DNA of 64,000 nt, taken from contig NC_079135.1 in NCBI RefSeq assembly GCF_945859705.1, positions 123,633,551 through 123,697,550 of the forward strand, written 5' to 3'. The DNA is from Episyrphus balteatus. Lineage: Eukaryota > Arthropoda > Insecta > Diptera > Syrphidae. How positions within the stretch are numbered: position 1 is the stretch's first letter; every line of letters starts with the position of its first letter. Positions 23,017 to 33,950 of this stretch are shown here, one piece after another. Made by a program: the position numbers and the translations under genes. Under the pieces are notes generated by a model, which did no database searches, was not told the origin of the DNA, and saw only the letters and a program-made list of their open reading frames with translations.

Positions 23017-23410
23017 ATGGGTCTTGAAATTAGATATCTGACGAAATCCGGAGTGCCGACAGTGCCGTTTAAAATCACCAGTTGCCATTGCCATAAATGG
23101 TTCCCATTAGACCCAGCAGTTTTTGTATCCTGCATCGACGATTACCTAACCTCTCTCTCTCTTCCGCTGCTCCAGCTTGCCCCCTTTCTAACTGCTGCTA
23201 CGTGATTTTATTCAACATGAGTCCATGGCTCCTCTCCAGCCAGTGCCAGTTCACAATCATTGAGTTCGGCGTGTATATGATAAAATGCCTCAAGTGAAAC
23301 CATAGATACAACAGAGTTAGTCGTCGCGTCGGTTCGGTCTGTGGAGCATCCCAATAGCATTCATAAATCCTCTCAGTTATTACTTTATAGCCGACCCTCT
23401 CTAATAAAGG
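23017..23410 (+). promoter_or_regulatory. GC-enriched island with TATA-like motif
   Basis: Base composition rises sharply against the AT-rich surroundings, with CT-rich tracts, CCAGCCAGTGCCAG and, at 23308-23338, several CpGs (GTCGTCGCGTCGGTTCGG). A TATA-like GTATATGATAAAATG at about 23271 lies ~35 bp upstream of the CpG-rich stretch. This is compatible with a host core promoter or a non-coding exon, but no protein frame is convincing. Host assignment is inference. Confidence 0.3.
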
Positions 23411-24560
23411 CATCATTTTACACAAAAAAAAAAAAAATAAAATAAAATATAAAACAACAACAATAGCAGAGGTAATATACATTTACAGTTATTGTATATA
23501 TACGTTCAAAGAAATGTATGGATTTTTTTTATTTTTCACTAAATAAAACCATTAGATAACGATTGTTCATGGGATTTTGACCGCATGGAACGAAATTGGG
23601 GATATTTTTTTGTTATTTTGTAAATTCGTGTAATTCGATAGAGAGCAGTTAGGGAGTGACAGTTTTTTTTTTTTTTTTTGTCTTTTTCTATTTTTGGTTA
23701 TGAGGTTAGAAAGTATATTGTTAATAGTGACTGTGTTAGAAAATGGGTTTTTATTTCAGTTAAACCGCTAGGGTTTTTGGCCAATAGTATTGGCAGTTTA
23801 ATGTTCTTTTGTAGGAAAAAACTGTTTTAATATTGATTTTATTTTTTTCTCTTTTAAATTTTAGATATTTCTCACACTTTTTTCACTATGGCAATTATCC
23901 CCAAAACGACAAAAAGAGATTGTACGTGTTATCGAAAAGGATTGATGATTTAGTAATCGACAACCTTTTCTGTGAAAAAAAATTCGTCATTGGTTAACGT
24001 TTTGGTTTTAATAAGTCCTTTTGAACCATTTTCTGATATTTTATAAAAATGAGTTATAACAACAATTGGCAAATTGGTCCAGAATAAGTTTGAATAGGCT
24101 AGCTTATATATTTTAAAATACAAGGTGTTTTTTTTTGAGGTATGAGGCTCTTATATGAAATAAAATGCAGATAAATTGTATTATCATAAACTGACTTTAT
24201 TTGAAACATAAAGATTAAATTTTCGATCATTTTGACTGAATTTGGTGCCTTATAAACAATAATGTGGTCTAATGATCTTAGAGGCCAAATCACTCGTTCA
24301 ATATGTGAAAATGTCTAACACGTACGTAAAGCTTTTTTCTTTTAAACCATAGCCCCATTTCAAAGCTATTTAATTCAGGAACGAACAAGTCATTTACCAT
24401 TGTTATGCAACAGAGCAGATGCTATTAGAAAAAAAAACGCGGGTGTTTAGGAAGTAGCTTTTCGTTACTAAAGTAAACAAAGTCCTTATATTCCTTTTGA
24501 ACTGTCAGCTTGTTGATAAACTCGGTTTTCTTCATCATTTAGTTGTAGGAGCCTGGCTTT

Positions 24561-24870
24561 AGCTTCTTTTTGGCTTATAAACTGAAACTAAAGATATCTC
24601 GAGCAATTAAAGAGAGTTTTTGAAAGAAGAATATTTGTTTTTATAATCACTGTTAGAAATTTTGTTTATACTGAATTACCTCACATTAAACAGAACCTCG
24701 AAAACAGCCAAAATGACTTTTTTTTTTTTTAGCATTTTCTAACGGTCATATTTCAAAAATGGAGGCCAATCAAATTTTTCTGACTTCAGATTCGAGTTAA
24801 TCACATTAAAAAAAACCTCTTGAAAAGTATATCTTGGTTCTTGTGGCAAAAAAAAAAAAGTGTGTGTACA
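24561..24870 (+). repeat. Dispersed repeat unit (TAACGGTCATATTTC family)
   Basis: Similar over ~300 bp to 29755-30060 and partly to 60540-60680, sharing GATATCTCGAGCAAT, CCTCGAAAACAGCCAAAATG, CTAACGGTCATATTTCAAAA and TTGGTTCTTGTGGCAAAA. Lacks the terminal CACTGGTCAACAA seen at 29459-30085, so truncated. Confidence 0.75.
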
Positions 24871-24953
24871 CATGTACACGCGACTGAAGTTATACTTATC
24901 ATTCAGTATTATGTAAATGAATTTCATTTGATATTTTTAATTTCTATTATTAA

Positions 24954-25370
24954 GTAATTAATAACATTAAAATCGTACACACAAACAACAACAAACTTCG
25001 TTTATCACTTGGAACTACAAAAGACTCAATACCAATGCTTGAGCGAAGTGGTGTTTATAAAATTACCTGCAAAGACTGCGATGCCTCTTACATTGGACAG
25101 ACGAGAAGGGCTTTGAAGACAAGAGCAAGTGAACACGAAAGAACAATAGACAACAAGGAAATTCAAAAAGCGATACCATCACACATCTTTAATTTCGACA
25201 ACACAGAGTCTCAATCTGTTACACCAATTATTGACAACATAAAAATTTTAAAAACAGTAAATTATCCATCTAAGTTAGATGCTTACGAATCTTTTTTCAT
25301 TCAAACAACAAATAATTTAATGAATTTAGAAGCTGGTGCAATAGAGTCATCTCATTTTAACTCTTTTTAA
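24954..25370 (+). pseudogene. GIY-YIG endonuclease C-terminus of a Penelope-like retroelement
   Basis: The open frame carries the Penelope-like signature: KDSIP, then SGVYKITCKDC, ASYIGQTRR and KTRASEHER, i.e. the GIY-YIG endonuclease module with its cysteine pair between the two half-motifs. In GVYKI the first motif is a conservative variant of GIY; the second is intact (YIG), followed by the conserved arginine. The frame is open upstream of the first ATG (25035) to about 24954 and ends in TAA at 25368-25370. The reverse transcriptase is missing, so this is a 5'-truncated copy. The GIY-YIG nuclease of intact elements nicks target DNA. The element's 3' end follows to about 25610. Confidence 0.85.
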
Positions 25371-25541
25371 TGTAAAATTCGTTTGTTTATTTACTTTTTT
25401 GTAAGAGAGCTATTTTTTATTTTTTGTAAGCTATATTTTTTGTAAGCTATGTATGCATTTAATTTTGTATAAGCTAGTTGTTTTTGTTTTTAAATGTCAT
25501 TTTCAGCTTTGTTCGTTTCATTTTGTTTTATTAAACTCGCG

Positions 25542-25573
25542 CTGAAGATGAACTTTCAATTTAAGGTTCGAAA
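25542..25573 (+). ncRNA. Hammerhead-ribozyme-like core in Penelope-like 3' end
   Basis: CTGAAGA (25542-25548, fitting CUGANGA) is separated from GAAA (25570-25573) by a 7 bp helix II: GAACTTT (25550-25556) pairs with AAGGTTC (25563-25569), one G-U, loop CAATTT. Penelope-like retroelements are known to carry minimal hammerhead motifs in their terminal repeats, and this lies ~170 bp after the GIY-YIG stop codon. Helices I and III and the cleavage site are not clearly formed from adjacent sequence, so activity is doubtful or the copy is decayed. Confidence 0.6.
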
Positions 25574-26310
25574 TGCATTCGATAAAATAATAAATATTTA
25601 AAAACTAAATTTCATCTGTGTTTTTATATTTTGTTATCGATTTTTTGCGGTCAATAAGAAATAAAATTCTATTCTATAATAAATTAAGTAATTAATCCAC
25701 ACTTAGTTTTTTTTACATTTTTATCAAGTGAACAATTCTTTCATCCTCCTTGCGTCCATGTAGTTTTCAATTTATTCTGTGAAATTTACTCATGTTGTGC
25801 GGTTCAGAACGTTTGGTATATGGTTAACGAAAGTAAATGAATTGCTCATAAAATGTGCGATATGGTAATTTTATGAGAATTGTGTGTGCTTCAGCACTAG
25901 TAGTAGCAATATGGAACTTGCAGGGTTGCTACAAAGCTCAAAAGTTAGCTGAGCTCAGCCCATAGCTCAGCTCAAATTTTGAGCTAGCTCACTTTTGAGC
26001 TATGTACCATAGCTCAGCTCATTTGAGCTGAGCTGAGCTGTTGGGTGAGCTGAGCTGTCGGTGAGCTGAGCTGAGTTGAGCTGTTGGGTGAGCTAAGGTA
26101 AAGTGAGCTGAGCTGAGCTGTGATGGGTGAGAGGATACATTGATTTTTATTTGGAAAGTATAATGAAATATGAAGATATTTTAAACTTTTATAAAACAGC
26201 ATAGCTTAAGATGTTTGGTTCTAGTTATAAATGGAATTATTTTAACACATGGATATTTTTATAAATAAGACAGATAATTTTTCGTGATCTTTTTTCTTGG
26301 TTTTTTTAAT

Positions 26311-26711
26311 CTTCTTCTTCTTCCTTTTTCTCGGCGCTGTTATGATCTCGATGTCGAAAGGGATCATAACCTTCCCACGTTACTGCTTCACACTAGTGAT
26401 CCGCCTGTGGGGTTCGACGGCGGCAAGCCTCCCGGTTTTGTATTGTTCCGTTTCTGAGGCCAACTGAATGCTGGTGTTTTTGCATTTGCTTGTACCAGGA
26501 GTTTTTAGACCTACCTTTCTTTCTTTTTATTTATTTATTTTTTTTATTTCGTGTTGGAACGTTATATGATATTGCTTTTTTGACGGGGTTCTCAGGATCT
26601 CTCCTTTGAACATGGCAATACCAACTGAGTCGGTCGTGTTCAATTTTTTGGGAGATGGTATTTTTAACATGAAGGCTTCCTCGGATCTTTGTACTTCTAA
26701 TTCTATCAAGC
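26311..26711 (-). mobile_element. 5'-truncated LINE tail nested in the hAT-like element, 18 bp TSD
   Basis: A perfect 18 bp repeat TTTCTTGGTTTTTTTAAT (26293-26310 and 26712-26729) brackets the insertion. The minus strand encodes the C-terminal end of an RTE/CR1-like LINE ORF2: RIRSTKIRGSL, then RLSWYCHVQRRDPENPVKKA, a typical W-x-x-HVxRR block. It ends with a (GAA)n tail at the 26311 side. Relative to 20101-20347 it has a 6-codon deletion near the stop and an AT-rich insertion near 26521-26545. The apparent ORF up to 26914 runs past the duplication into unrelated hAT sequence. Confidence 0.85.
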
Positions 26712-26907
26712 TTTCTTGGTTTTTTTAATAGTAAATATATTTCTATTTTTTTTTTATCATAAAAAAAAATTCCGGTACAATCCAATTTTTCGACTTTTTT
26801 CAAAATTCCGTTGTTGGGGTAAATTTTTTTTTCGAAAAATCCCCGAATCTTTGAACGCTCCTGGAACCTAAAACGCTTGAGAGCAATTTTTGGGAGTGAT
26901 GCCAAAT

Positions 26908-27333
26908 CGCACATGTACTACAAAAGTGTCACAACTCAAAAATCTTCATTTTTCAATAGAGACGATAAACCAATTTAAGGAGAATAGAACGAGTATATTT
27001 ATTATTTACTTAATTTTTAGAATAGGAAACACACTTTTAACCAATTTTAGACAACCACCATCATTTTAACTATCTTAAACCTTGGAAATTCACGTTTTTA
27101 GAGTTGTGACAATTTTCGTGATCTTTGGACTAAAAATGTGTCATTTTTGTCAAAGTAGTTTTTATTTCAAATGAAACATCTAAAACGACATTTTACCTTC
27201 TGGAATAAAAACTATTCAAATTATATCAATGGCAACTAGATAGATTTGTCCGGGAAAATTTCAAATATTTTTTTTTGTCAATAACTAAAAAAATCTGTTT
27301 TTTGAGTTGTGACACTTTTGTAGTACATGTGCG
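26908..27333. mobile_element. Small inverted-repeat element nested in the hAT-like element
   Basis: Ends CGCACATGTACTACAAAAGT and ACTTTTGTAGTACATGTGCG are perfect inverted repeats, extended to ~35 bp by GTCACAACTCAAAAA. Flanked by AAAT on both sides. The undisturbed target is visible in the duplicated hAT segment at 27838-27853 (GATGCTTAATGAAAGCTTG), confirming the insertion. Confidence 0.85.
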
Positions 27334-28216
27334 AAATGATAGCTTGTGTCATGGGCCTACGCTTGGCACATTATCAGATTTTTAAAAAATCGCCTTCCAT
27401 GTTAATGCCTATTTTATCAGAATCGTGCCTATTTTTTTTTTTTTTACTTTTAAGTTCTCCCGGTTTGAGAACGCGTGGACCTACATCCTACAGGGATGGG
27501 AGTTGTACCCAAATGAAGGTTAGAGTCCCCGCTACCTTTTGGCATCAAAAATTTTATTTTCATTATCTTCAAAATTCCGCGATATAGGCGTTGGAAGTTG
27601 GGGGCGCGAAAAAACTTCTGGGAGCTGAACGCTTTGATCTAGAGACAGGGGAGTGGTGCCATATGAAAGCTTATATTCTCAGCTAGCCGATAGTAGTATA
27701 ATCCGGTTTTTCGATTTTTTTTCAAAATTCCGAGAAAATCGCGTTTGAAAGTTGGGGTAAAATTTTTTTTCGAAAAGTCCCCGAATCTTTGAACGCTCCT
27801 GGAAGCTAAACCGCTTGAGAGCAATTTTTGGGACTGATGCTTAATGAAAGCTTGTGTCATGGGCCTACGCTTTGCACATTGTCAGATTTTTAAAAAATCG
27901 CCTTCCATGTTAAACCGCCACATCATGCCTATTTTTTCAGAATCGTGCCTATTTTTTTTTTACTTTTAAGTTCTCCCGGTTTGAGAACGCGTGGACCTAC
28001 AGGGATGAGAGTTGTACCCAAATGTAGGTTAGAGTCCCCGCTACCTTGTGGCATCAAAAATTTTTTTTTTTCATTTTCTTCAAAATTCCGAGATATAGGC
28101 GTTGGAAGTTGGGGCGCTCACTTTCAGCTCATCTCAAATGAGCTAAGCTATGGTACCTAGCTCAAATTTGAGCTGAGCTGTGAGCTGAGCTGAAATGTGA
28201 GCTTTTTGCAACCCTG

Positions 28217-28342
28217 GCAACTTGCCACATGGAAATTACCACATGCAACTTGCCACATGCAACTTTCCACATGTAACTTGCCACATGCAACTTGCCACAC
28301 GCAACTTGACACATGCAATTTGCCACATACAACTTGCCACAT
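28217..28342. repeat. 14 bp minisatellite (GCAACTTGCCACAT)x9
   Basis: Nine tandem 14 bp units with scattered substitutions begin at the first base after the hAT-like terminus; the first 8 bases of the first unit are the right-hand target duplication. ORFs on both strands across it are repeat-driven. Confidence 0.9.
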
Positions 28343-28576
28343 GAAACATGTTACTTGCAACGTGTTGTGTGTTTTATGTTTGCCGTACTGCGGAGTACTG
28401 CATTTTTAAATACTAAAGTACTGCCTACTTTAAAGGTGAAACGACAGCCCTGCTACCCAGGGTGATCGCGTCATAATCCCTTTGACATTCTTGTCAAAAA
28501 GTAAATTTTCATACCCACCCTCCCATAAGAAGTATAACTTCAAAAATAGAATTATTATAAAAATAGAATTATAATA

Positions 28577-28716
28577 ATGGCAGAATTTTGAAAAGCAGAA
28601 TTTTAAAAAGCAGAATTTTGAAAAGCAGAATAGAAAAAAAACATAATTTTGAAAAACAGAATTTTCGTTAAAAAAGCAGAATTTTGAAAAGCAGAATTTG
28701 GAAGCCAGAATTTTGA
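28577..28716. repeat. 15 bp imperfect tandem repeat (GCAGAATTTTGAAAA)
   Basis: About eight imperfect copies, some interrupted. The reverse-complement motif AAAATTCTG forms a shorter array at 4830-4925. Confidence 0.75.
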
Positions 28717-28749
28717 CCCGATCCCTTTGATACTGTTTTTTTTTTTTTG

Positions 28750-28822
28750 AAAATAGAGACTTTTTTTTAAAAAGAATTAATCGAAAGGTTTAATTCTTTT
28801 TAAACAAAAGTCTCCATTTTTG
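28750..28822. repeat. Perfect-stem hairpin
   Basis: Arms around AATAGAGACTTTT... and ...AAAAGTCTCCATTTT, with AAAAAGAATTAA mirrored as TTAATTCTTTTT, leave a 4-6 nt CGAAAG loop. Could act as a strong stem if transcribed. Confidence 0.75.
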
Positions 28823-28824
28823 TA

Positions 28825-29233
28825 CCCACACGACTTGAAACTTGTACTCGCACATTTTTACGCTTCGACATTTTGTCATCTGTAACTATACGACATCTCT
28901 TGTTTTCTGTAACTATACAAAATAGTTACTTTTAACTATTTTGTTTTGGTATGTGACTATTATAATAGTTATTTCTAACTGTAAGCAAAATAGTTAAAAA
29001 TGACTATTTTAATAGTTATCTACGTAATTACTACGACATAGCCAATTTTAACAATTTTAATAGTTATTTTTAACTATTTTGTTTTTACATGTGTCTGTTA
29101 TAATAATCATTTTTAACTATTTTGTAACTATTTTCTGTCAAAAAATAGTTATTCGCCAAATTTCATTGTATTCTTGAAAATAACTTTATGCAAATAGTTA
29201 CAAAATAACTATTCTTTTTCAAGTCGACCAGTG
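28825..29233. mobile_element. Probable MITE rich in AACTATTTTG motifs
   Basis: Left end CCCACACGACTTGAAA and right end TTTCAAGTCGACCAGTG are imperfect inverted repeats with TA outside. The motif AATAGTTA / TAACTATT occurs about fifteen times in both orientations through the ~410 bp. Confidence 0.5.
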
Positions 29234-29458
29234 TAAAAAAAAAATCAAACGGACTTAGAATTGAATATCAGAAGATTTAAAAATGATATCAATTTCATTG
29301 AAACGCACAGTTAAAAAGAGGCATATTTGTTCTAAAAATAAAGTTATTATTTAAGATTTTACCATTATTATTAACAGAGTTATTTAGGTCAAAATTAGTG
29401 ACGCCTTTTTTTCAACGAATTAAGCCTTCAAAAGCGAATGTTATTATTAACAACAATT

Positions 29459-30085
29459 ACACTGGTCAACAAGGTTTTTGCCACAACAACCAAAATATAC
29501 TTTTCTAGTAGTTTTTGATGTGCTGAACTCGAATCCGCGATCAGAAAAATTGTATTAGCCTTCGTTCTTGAAATATTACCGTTATAAAATGCAAAAAAAG
29601 GTTTTTTTATGACGGTAATATTTCAAGAACGGAGGCTAATAGAATTTTTCTGATTGCGGATTCGAGTTCAGTAACCCAAAAACCTTCAGAAAAGTTCATT
29701 TTGGTTCTTGTAGAAAAAATTCTGTGACCTGTGACTTACACTTTATATTAAATTTAGTTTCTCTTTGGCTTATTAACTGAAACTTAAGATATCTCGAGCA
29801 ATAAAAGAGATATCGGAAAAATTTAAAGAGTTTTTGAAAGAAAAATATCTGTTCTTATAATCACCGTTACAAATTTGTTTACAAATTGAATTATACCACA
29901 TAAAAACAGAACCTCGAAAACAGCCAAAATGACGTTTTTTTAGCATTTTCTAACGGTCATATTTCAAAAATGGAGGCTAATACAATGTTTCTGACTTCAG
30001 ATTCGTATTTAGCACCCCAAAAACTACTAGAAAAGTATATTTTGGTTCTTGTGGCAAAAAAAAGTTAGATTTTGTTGACCAGTGT
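29459..30085. mobile_element. Foldback-like element with CACTGGTCAACAA ends
   Basis: ACACTGGTCAACAA and TTGTTGACCAGTGT are inverted termini, with further inverted similarity (CTTTTCTAGTAGTTTTTG versus CAAAAACTACTAGAAAAG). An internal hairpin of ~55 bp arms (29540-29596, 29612-29665) centres on the TAACGGTAATATTTCAAGAA unit. The unit is therefore present three times: inverted, direct and direct. Confidence 0.75.
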
Positions 30086-30430
30086 TATTAACAATTATTT
30101 ATTCAGATTTATGAAGAAAGAGATAAAGTAAAGAAAATAGAACATGGCAACAAAGTGCCGTCTGTTGAAAAACAATTTGACATATTCATTAAATTATACA
30201 AGAAAAAAGAGCAAAAGATTAATTGTTAATTTTTTTTTTTTTTGATAGCTAGAAAAAATTTTTAAACAAAATTTTTTCTTTTGTACTATTTAGACCCCAA
30301 GGAACATTTCTGCTCTGCAGACAACAAATCTGGAGTGCAAGAAACCTCGAGTAGTGTCGTGTCTAAACGATCCGTTTATACCCCTAAGCCTGTACAGTAT
30401 TGATAAGTGAAATTAATTTCTACCGGGTAA

Positions 30431-32946
30431 TAGTACAGGTAAAATAGGCATTAATTAAAAAAAAAAATTGTTCCACTCATGAAACTCGGCAAAAAGTTTG
30501 CTTTTGGGATAAGAACCAAGTACAAAAAAAGTCTATAAAAAAAGTTGGGTGGAAGGGTGTTTTTTAGCGGACAAGAGGGAGGGGGTGAAGGTAAAAAATA
30601 TACCTACTAAAAAAAATTGTTTGTTGAATATCATCATATGACACATGTTTTTAAGGTATTTTTTGATGCTGAATCTAATGACATAAAAATAAAGTCAATA
30701 CGATTGCTCTAAAAAAAGTTATTTCCGATTAAAAACCAAAACTAGGGTGCTTGTTTTTTGATCTCAACAGGTAAAATATAACCGAAACCCATGTGAAAAA
30801 CATGCTACACTGACAAAATTTGGGATGAAGGTTTAAGATAAACAGGAAAGGGTGTTCTTTTGATAGGTTAAGTTGTGTGTGAGAAAGGTATCACAACAGC
30901 TAACTTATGTTTTATTAATTTTTAAAACTTGGTGAAATAGTTTTGGTTATTATAAGAATTAAGAATCTATAAAAAGTAAAAAATTATTTTGAGTGAAAGG
31001 GTGTTTTTTTTTTCAAGAAATGATGAAATTCGGAATTAGTACCACAAAAACTGGGAAAAAATTGCTACACCAAAGAAAATTGGTAAAAGTAATTCACTTA
31101 TAACAGAAACAAGAACTCAAAAAGTCTATACAAATATTTTAGGTTAAAGGGTGTTTTTTTGGGGAAATAGGGAAAAATCCGCGATAAGTCCGATAAAATT
31201 AATGGTATAAATGGAACCCTTATGAAATTCATTAAATATGTTCTCTTTCCCATGGGAATTATGAATAATGTAAGTCTATACATTTTTTTTATGTGAAAGG
31301 GTGTTTTTTTTTTAGAAGTAAAGAAAATATGGGTATACAGGGTGTCCCAAAAGTAATGGATCAAACGAAGTATGCTGATTGGGGATCTTAAGGGCTCTCA
31401 GAATTTGGTAACTTGTTCATCCCAAATCCTTACGGTTTTCGATTTAATGCAATTCTTGTGAAATTTCGAAAAATCCCTACTTTGCAACAGTATTTTGCTT
31501 CCTGCGCCCACTATTGATTTTTGTTTTTTTAAATTCTTTTACAAAAACATTGCCAAATAATTAGGAACAATTAATTAATCAAAATATTTTTTATTCCATA
31601 CGCCATTTCGATGCAAATTAACTAACAGTTTCAAGTTTTATAAAAAATCAGTTTCTTACTTTTTTTTGAGAGCAACACCGTTAAAAAAATTTGTACGGTA
31701 TAAGAATGGTTTATTATTTTAAAAAGTTGCCCTGTTATTGTAGTTTTCAAAAAAGTATAAAAGTTACCAAAGTTGCATTTAGATCGCAAAATATTACAAT
31801 TTGAATTCAACAAAACAGGGTTTTTCAGAACAAAAAACAACCAAAAATAAACACATTTTCTCGAACTGTTATTTGTTTATTTTTCTTTGAACAAAAGCCT
31901 CTATTTTTGTTTGTTTTTTTGCTCTGAAAAACCCTGTTTTGTTGAATTCAAATTGTAATTTTTTGAGATCTAACTGCAACTTTGGTAACTTTTATACTTT
32001 TTTGAAAACTACAATAACAGGGCAACTTTTTAAAATAATAAACCATTCTTATACCGTACAAATTTTTTTAACGGTGTTGCTCTCAAAAAAAAGTAAGAAA
32101 CTGATTTTTTATAAAACTTGAAACTGTTAGTTAATTTGCATCGAAATGGCGTATGGAATAAAAAATATTTTGATTTATTAATTGTTCCTAATTATTTGGC
32201 AATGTTTTTGTAAAAGAATTTAAAAAAACAAAAATCAATAGTGGGCGCAGGAAGCAAAATACTGTTGCAAAGTAGGGATTTTTCGAAATTTCACAAGAAT
32301 TGCATTAAATCGAAAACCGTAAGGATTTGGGATGAATAAGTTACCAAATTCTGAGAGCCCTTAAGATCCCCAATCAGCATACTTCGTTTGATCCATTACT
32401 TTTGGGACACCCTGTATTTGAAAAAGTGTGTATTACTAGAGTAATATTAGTGGTAATCTATTGAAATTTAGCAATTATGTTACTTTTAAGATAAGAAACA
32501 AGAATATAAAGTTTCTATAAAAATATCATGGTTATTAGGGTGTTTTTTTTTTTAGTGAAAACAAACATGATGGGTCACCCTAATGAAATTTGGTAAAAAA
32601 ATTGATTTTGGGATAGAAAGCAAGAATAAAGAGTTTTCATAAAAAACATTTTGGTGAAAGGGTGTTTTTTTCGAAGAGACAGTAAAATCTGCAATTGGTC
32701 CCAAACTTATCTATAAATGTTTAATTTGTCATCAAAACCATAAAAAAAATGAATAATTGGCTTTTTGGGACCAATTACAAATTTTACTGTCTCTTCGAAA
32801 AAAACACCCTTTCACCCAACCTTTTTTTTATAGACTTTTTGTGCACGTGGTTCTTATCTCAAAAGCAAACTTTTTGCCAAGTTTCATGAGTGGAACAATT
32901 TTTGTTTTTTAATTTATTGATTTTATGTACTATTTTACCTGTACTA
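30431..32946 (+). mobile_element. Element with ~150 bp-period GGGTGTTTTTT array, copy 1
   Basis: Inverted ends TAGTACAGGTAAAATA and TATTTTACCTGTACTA bound the element; about 150 bp of arm at each end also matches (GGCAAAAAGTTTGCTTTTGG). Inside, GGGTGTTTTTT recurs at about 30555, 30849, 30998, 31149, 31299, 32538 and 32659 with ~150 bp spacing after removing the nested insertion 31338-32414. Around 32652-32819 the array flips into an inverted copy. No ORF. Confidence 0.8.
31338..32414. mobile_element. Intact palindromic mariner-like element
   Basis: Begins CAGGGTGTCCCAAAAGTAAT, ends with the exact complement, with TA on both sides. The whole 1077 bp is a near-perfect palindrome centred at about 31876, so paired ORFs on opposite strands (31631-31840 and 31939-32121) encode the same peptide and are not genes. 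TA target and CAGGGTGTCCC end are typical of Tc1/mariner-type MITEs; superfamily is inferred. Confidence 0.9.
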
Positions 32947-32949
32947 TAA

Positions 32950-33940
32950 TAATTTCGCACAAAATTGAATTTCGTTCCCAACAAAAAGGAGAATTCTTTC
33001 TCACATTTAGTAATTGATGTTATTTCCAAGGTACTTCCTGTGAAGTTAGTCTTCTGCACCCACCGCATTAGTTTATTTCTTCTAAATTTACTCATTTCTC
33101 ATATTCTTCTAACAATTTTATTGTTGAAAAGGTATTTGTTCCGGCCAAAATGAATGAAGTGCAACACATTTTTCAATAAAGTCTCAAAATATTTTGTGAA
33201 CAAAATTCAGTCTTACCCTGAAATATTGTGAAAATGACTGAAATAAAATAGATACTAACTAGAGACTACATGTTTGACCTTCTGTTGTCTGCTACCATTT
33301 ACATGAAATATGTACGATAGAACCTTTGCTTAACAGTTATTATTCAAGTTTACAAGTTAATGTTGTAACTGCATGCATTGTTTATTAAAACCAAATTTAC
33401 AATATACCACAACGTGTACTATGTCCAAGCTGAAACCACAAGGGTCAATAAATTTTAGTTTTATGGCTTATTAAGGTAGATGTTGCTGTGTGAGAGGTAA
33501 AAAATTAATAAGAATACATTGCTACTATGGCAGTTTTGAGACTTTAACATTAAAAAAAAAAAATAATACTAAATTCAAGCATTAATATTTTTTGAATTTT
33601 CTGTTTAAAAAAATGGTGTAGGTGCTCGATTTTGTATAAGGTAAAGTAGTATTCAATCATTATATAGTATTCAAACGCATTACCTACATGTTTTCTGAAA
33701 GATAACTAATTATTTTTCGTTTTCTTTCCGAAATACCCTTGAGTATCATCTTGGTTATTTATCATCCACGTCATCCCCCAGACTGAACAAAAAAAAAAAA
33801 TAATTTAAATTATTTGTTACAATATTCTTTTTTTTATTAAAAAAAAAAATTAATCCATCATGCGTTCAGTTTTTCAATTTTCATTACACAATAATATTTT
33901 TTAATTTTTTTTTTCTTACAACAAAAGTCTCGTCTCTTTT
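32950..33940. other. Single-copy-looking AT-rich DNA upstream of the micro-exon
   Basis: No repeat relationship to the rest of the window; no convincing ORF. Probable intron or intergenic host DNA. Confidence 0.4.
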
Positions 33941-33950
33941 TTCTTCATAG

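Larger units (their letters stand above)
25921..28216. mobile_element. hAT-like element with AGCTGAGCT-rich ends
   Basis: Termini CAGGGTTGC and GCAACCCTG are perfect inverted repeats, flanked by GGAACTTG (25913-25920) and GCAACTTG (28217-28224), an 8 bp duplication with one mismatch. Both ends carry dense AGCTGAGCT / GAGCTCA repeats (25940-26125 and 28108-28205). The interior contains a direct duplication about 500-900 bp apart (26765-26900 with 27343-27620, against 27695-28105), a LINE insertion and a small inverted-repeat insertion. No hAT transposase is present, so it is non-autonomous. Confidence 0.85.

Noticed and set aside
23017..23300. Coding exon in the GC-enriched island
   Set aside because: Overlapping frames on both strands, none with domain or splice boundaries; kept only as possible regulatory DNA.
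24121..24300. Possible mariner-type end (ACAAGGTGTTTTTTTTTGAG)
   Set aside because: Resembles an element terminus, but no matching inverted end or second copy was found in the window.
26531..26914. 127-codon ORF as one LINE protein
   Set aside because: Only the part inside the 18 bp duplication (to 26711) is LINE; the rest reads into unrelated hAT sequence by chance.
31631..32121. Mirror ORFs in the mariner-like palindrome
   Set aside because: Same reason: symmetric arms, no transposase motif (no DDE-type residues or helix-turn-helix visible).
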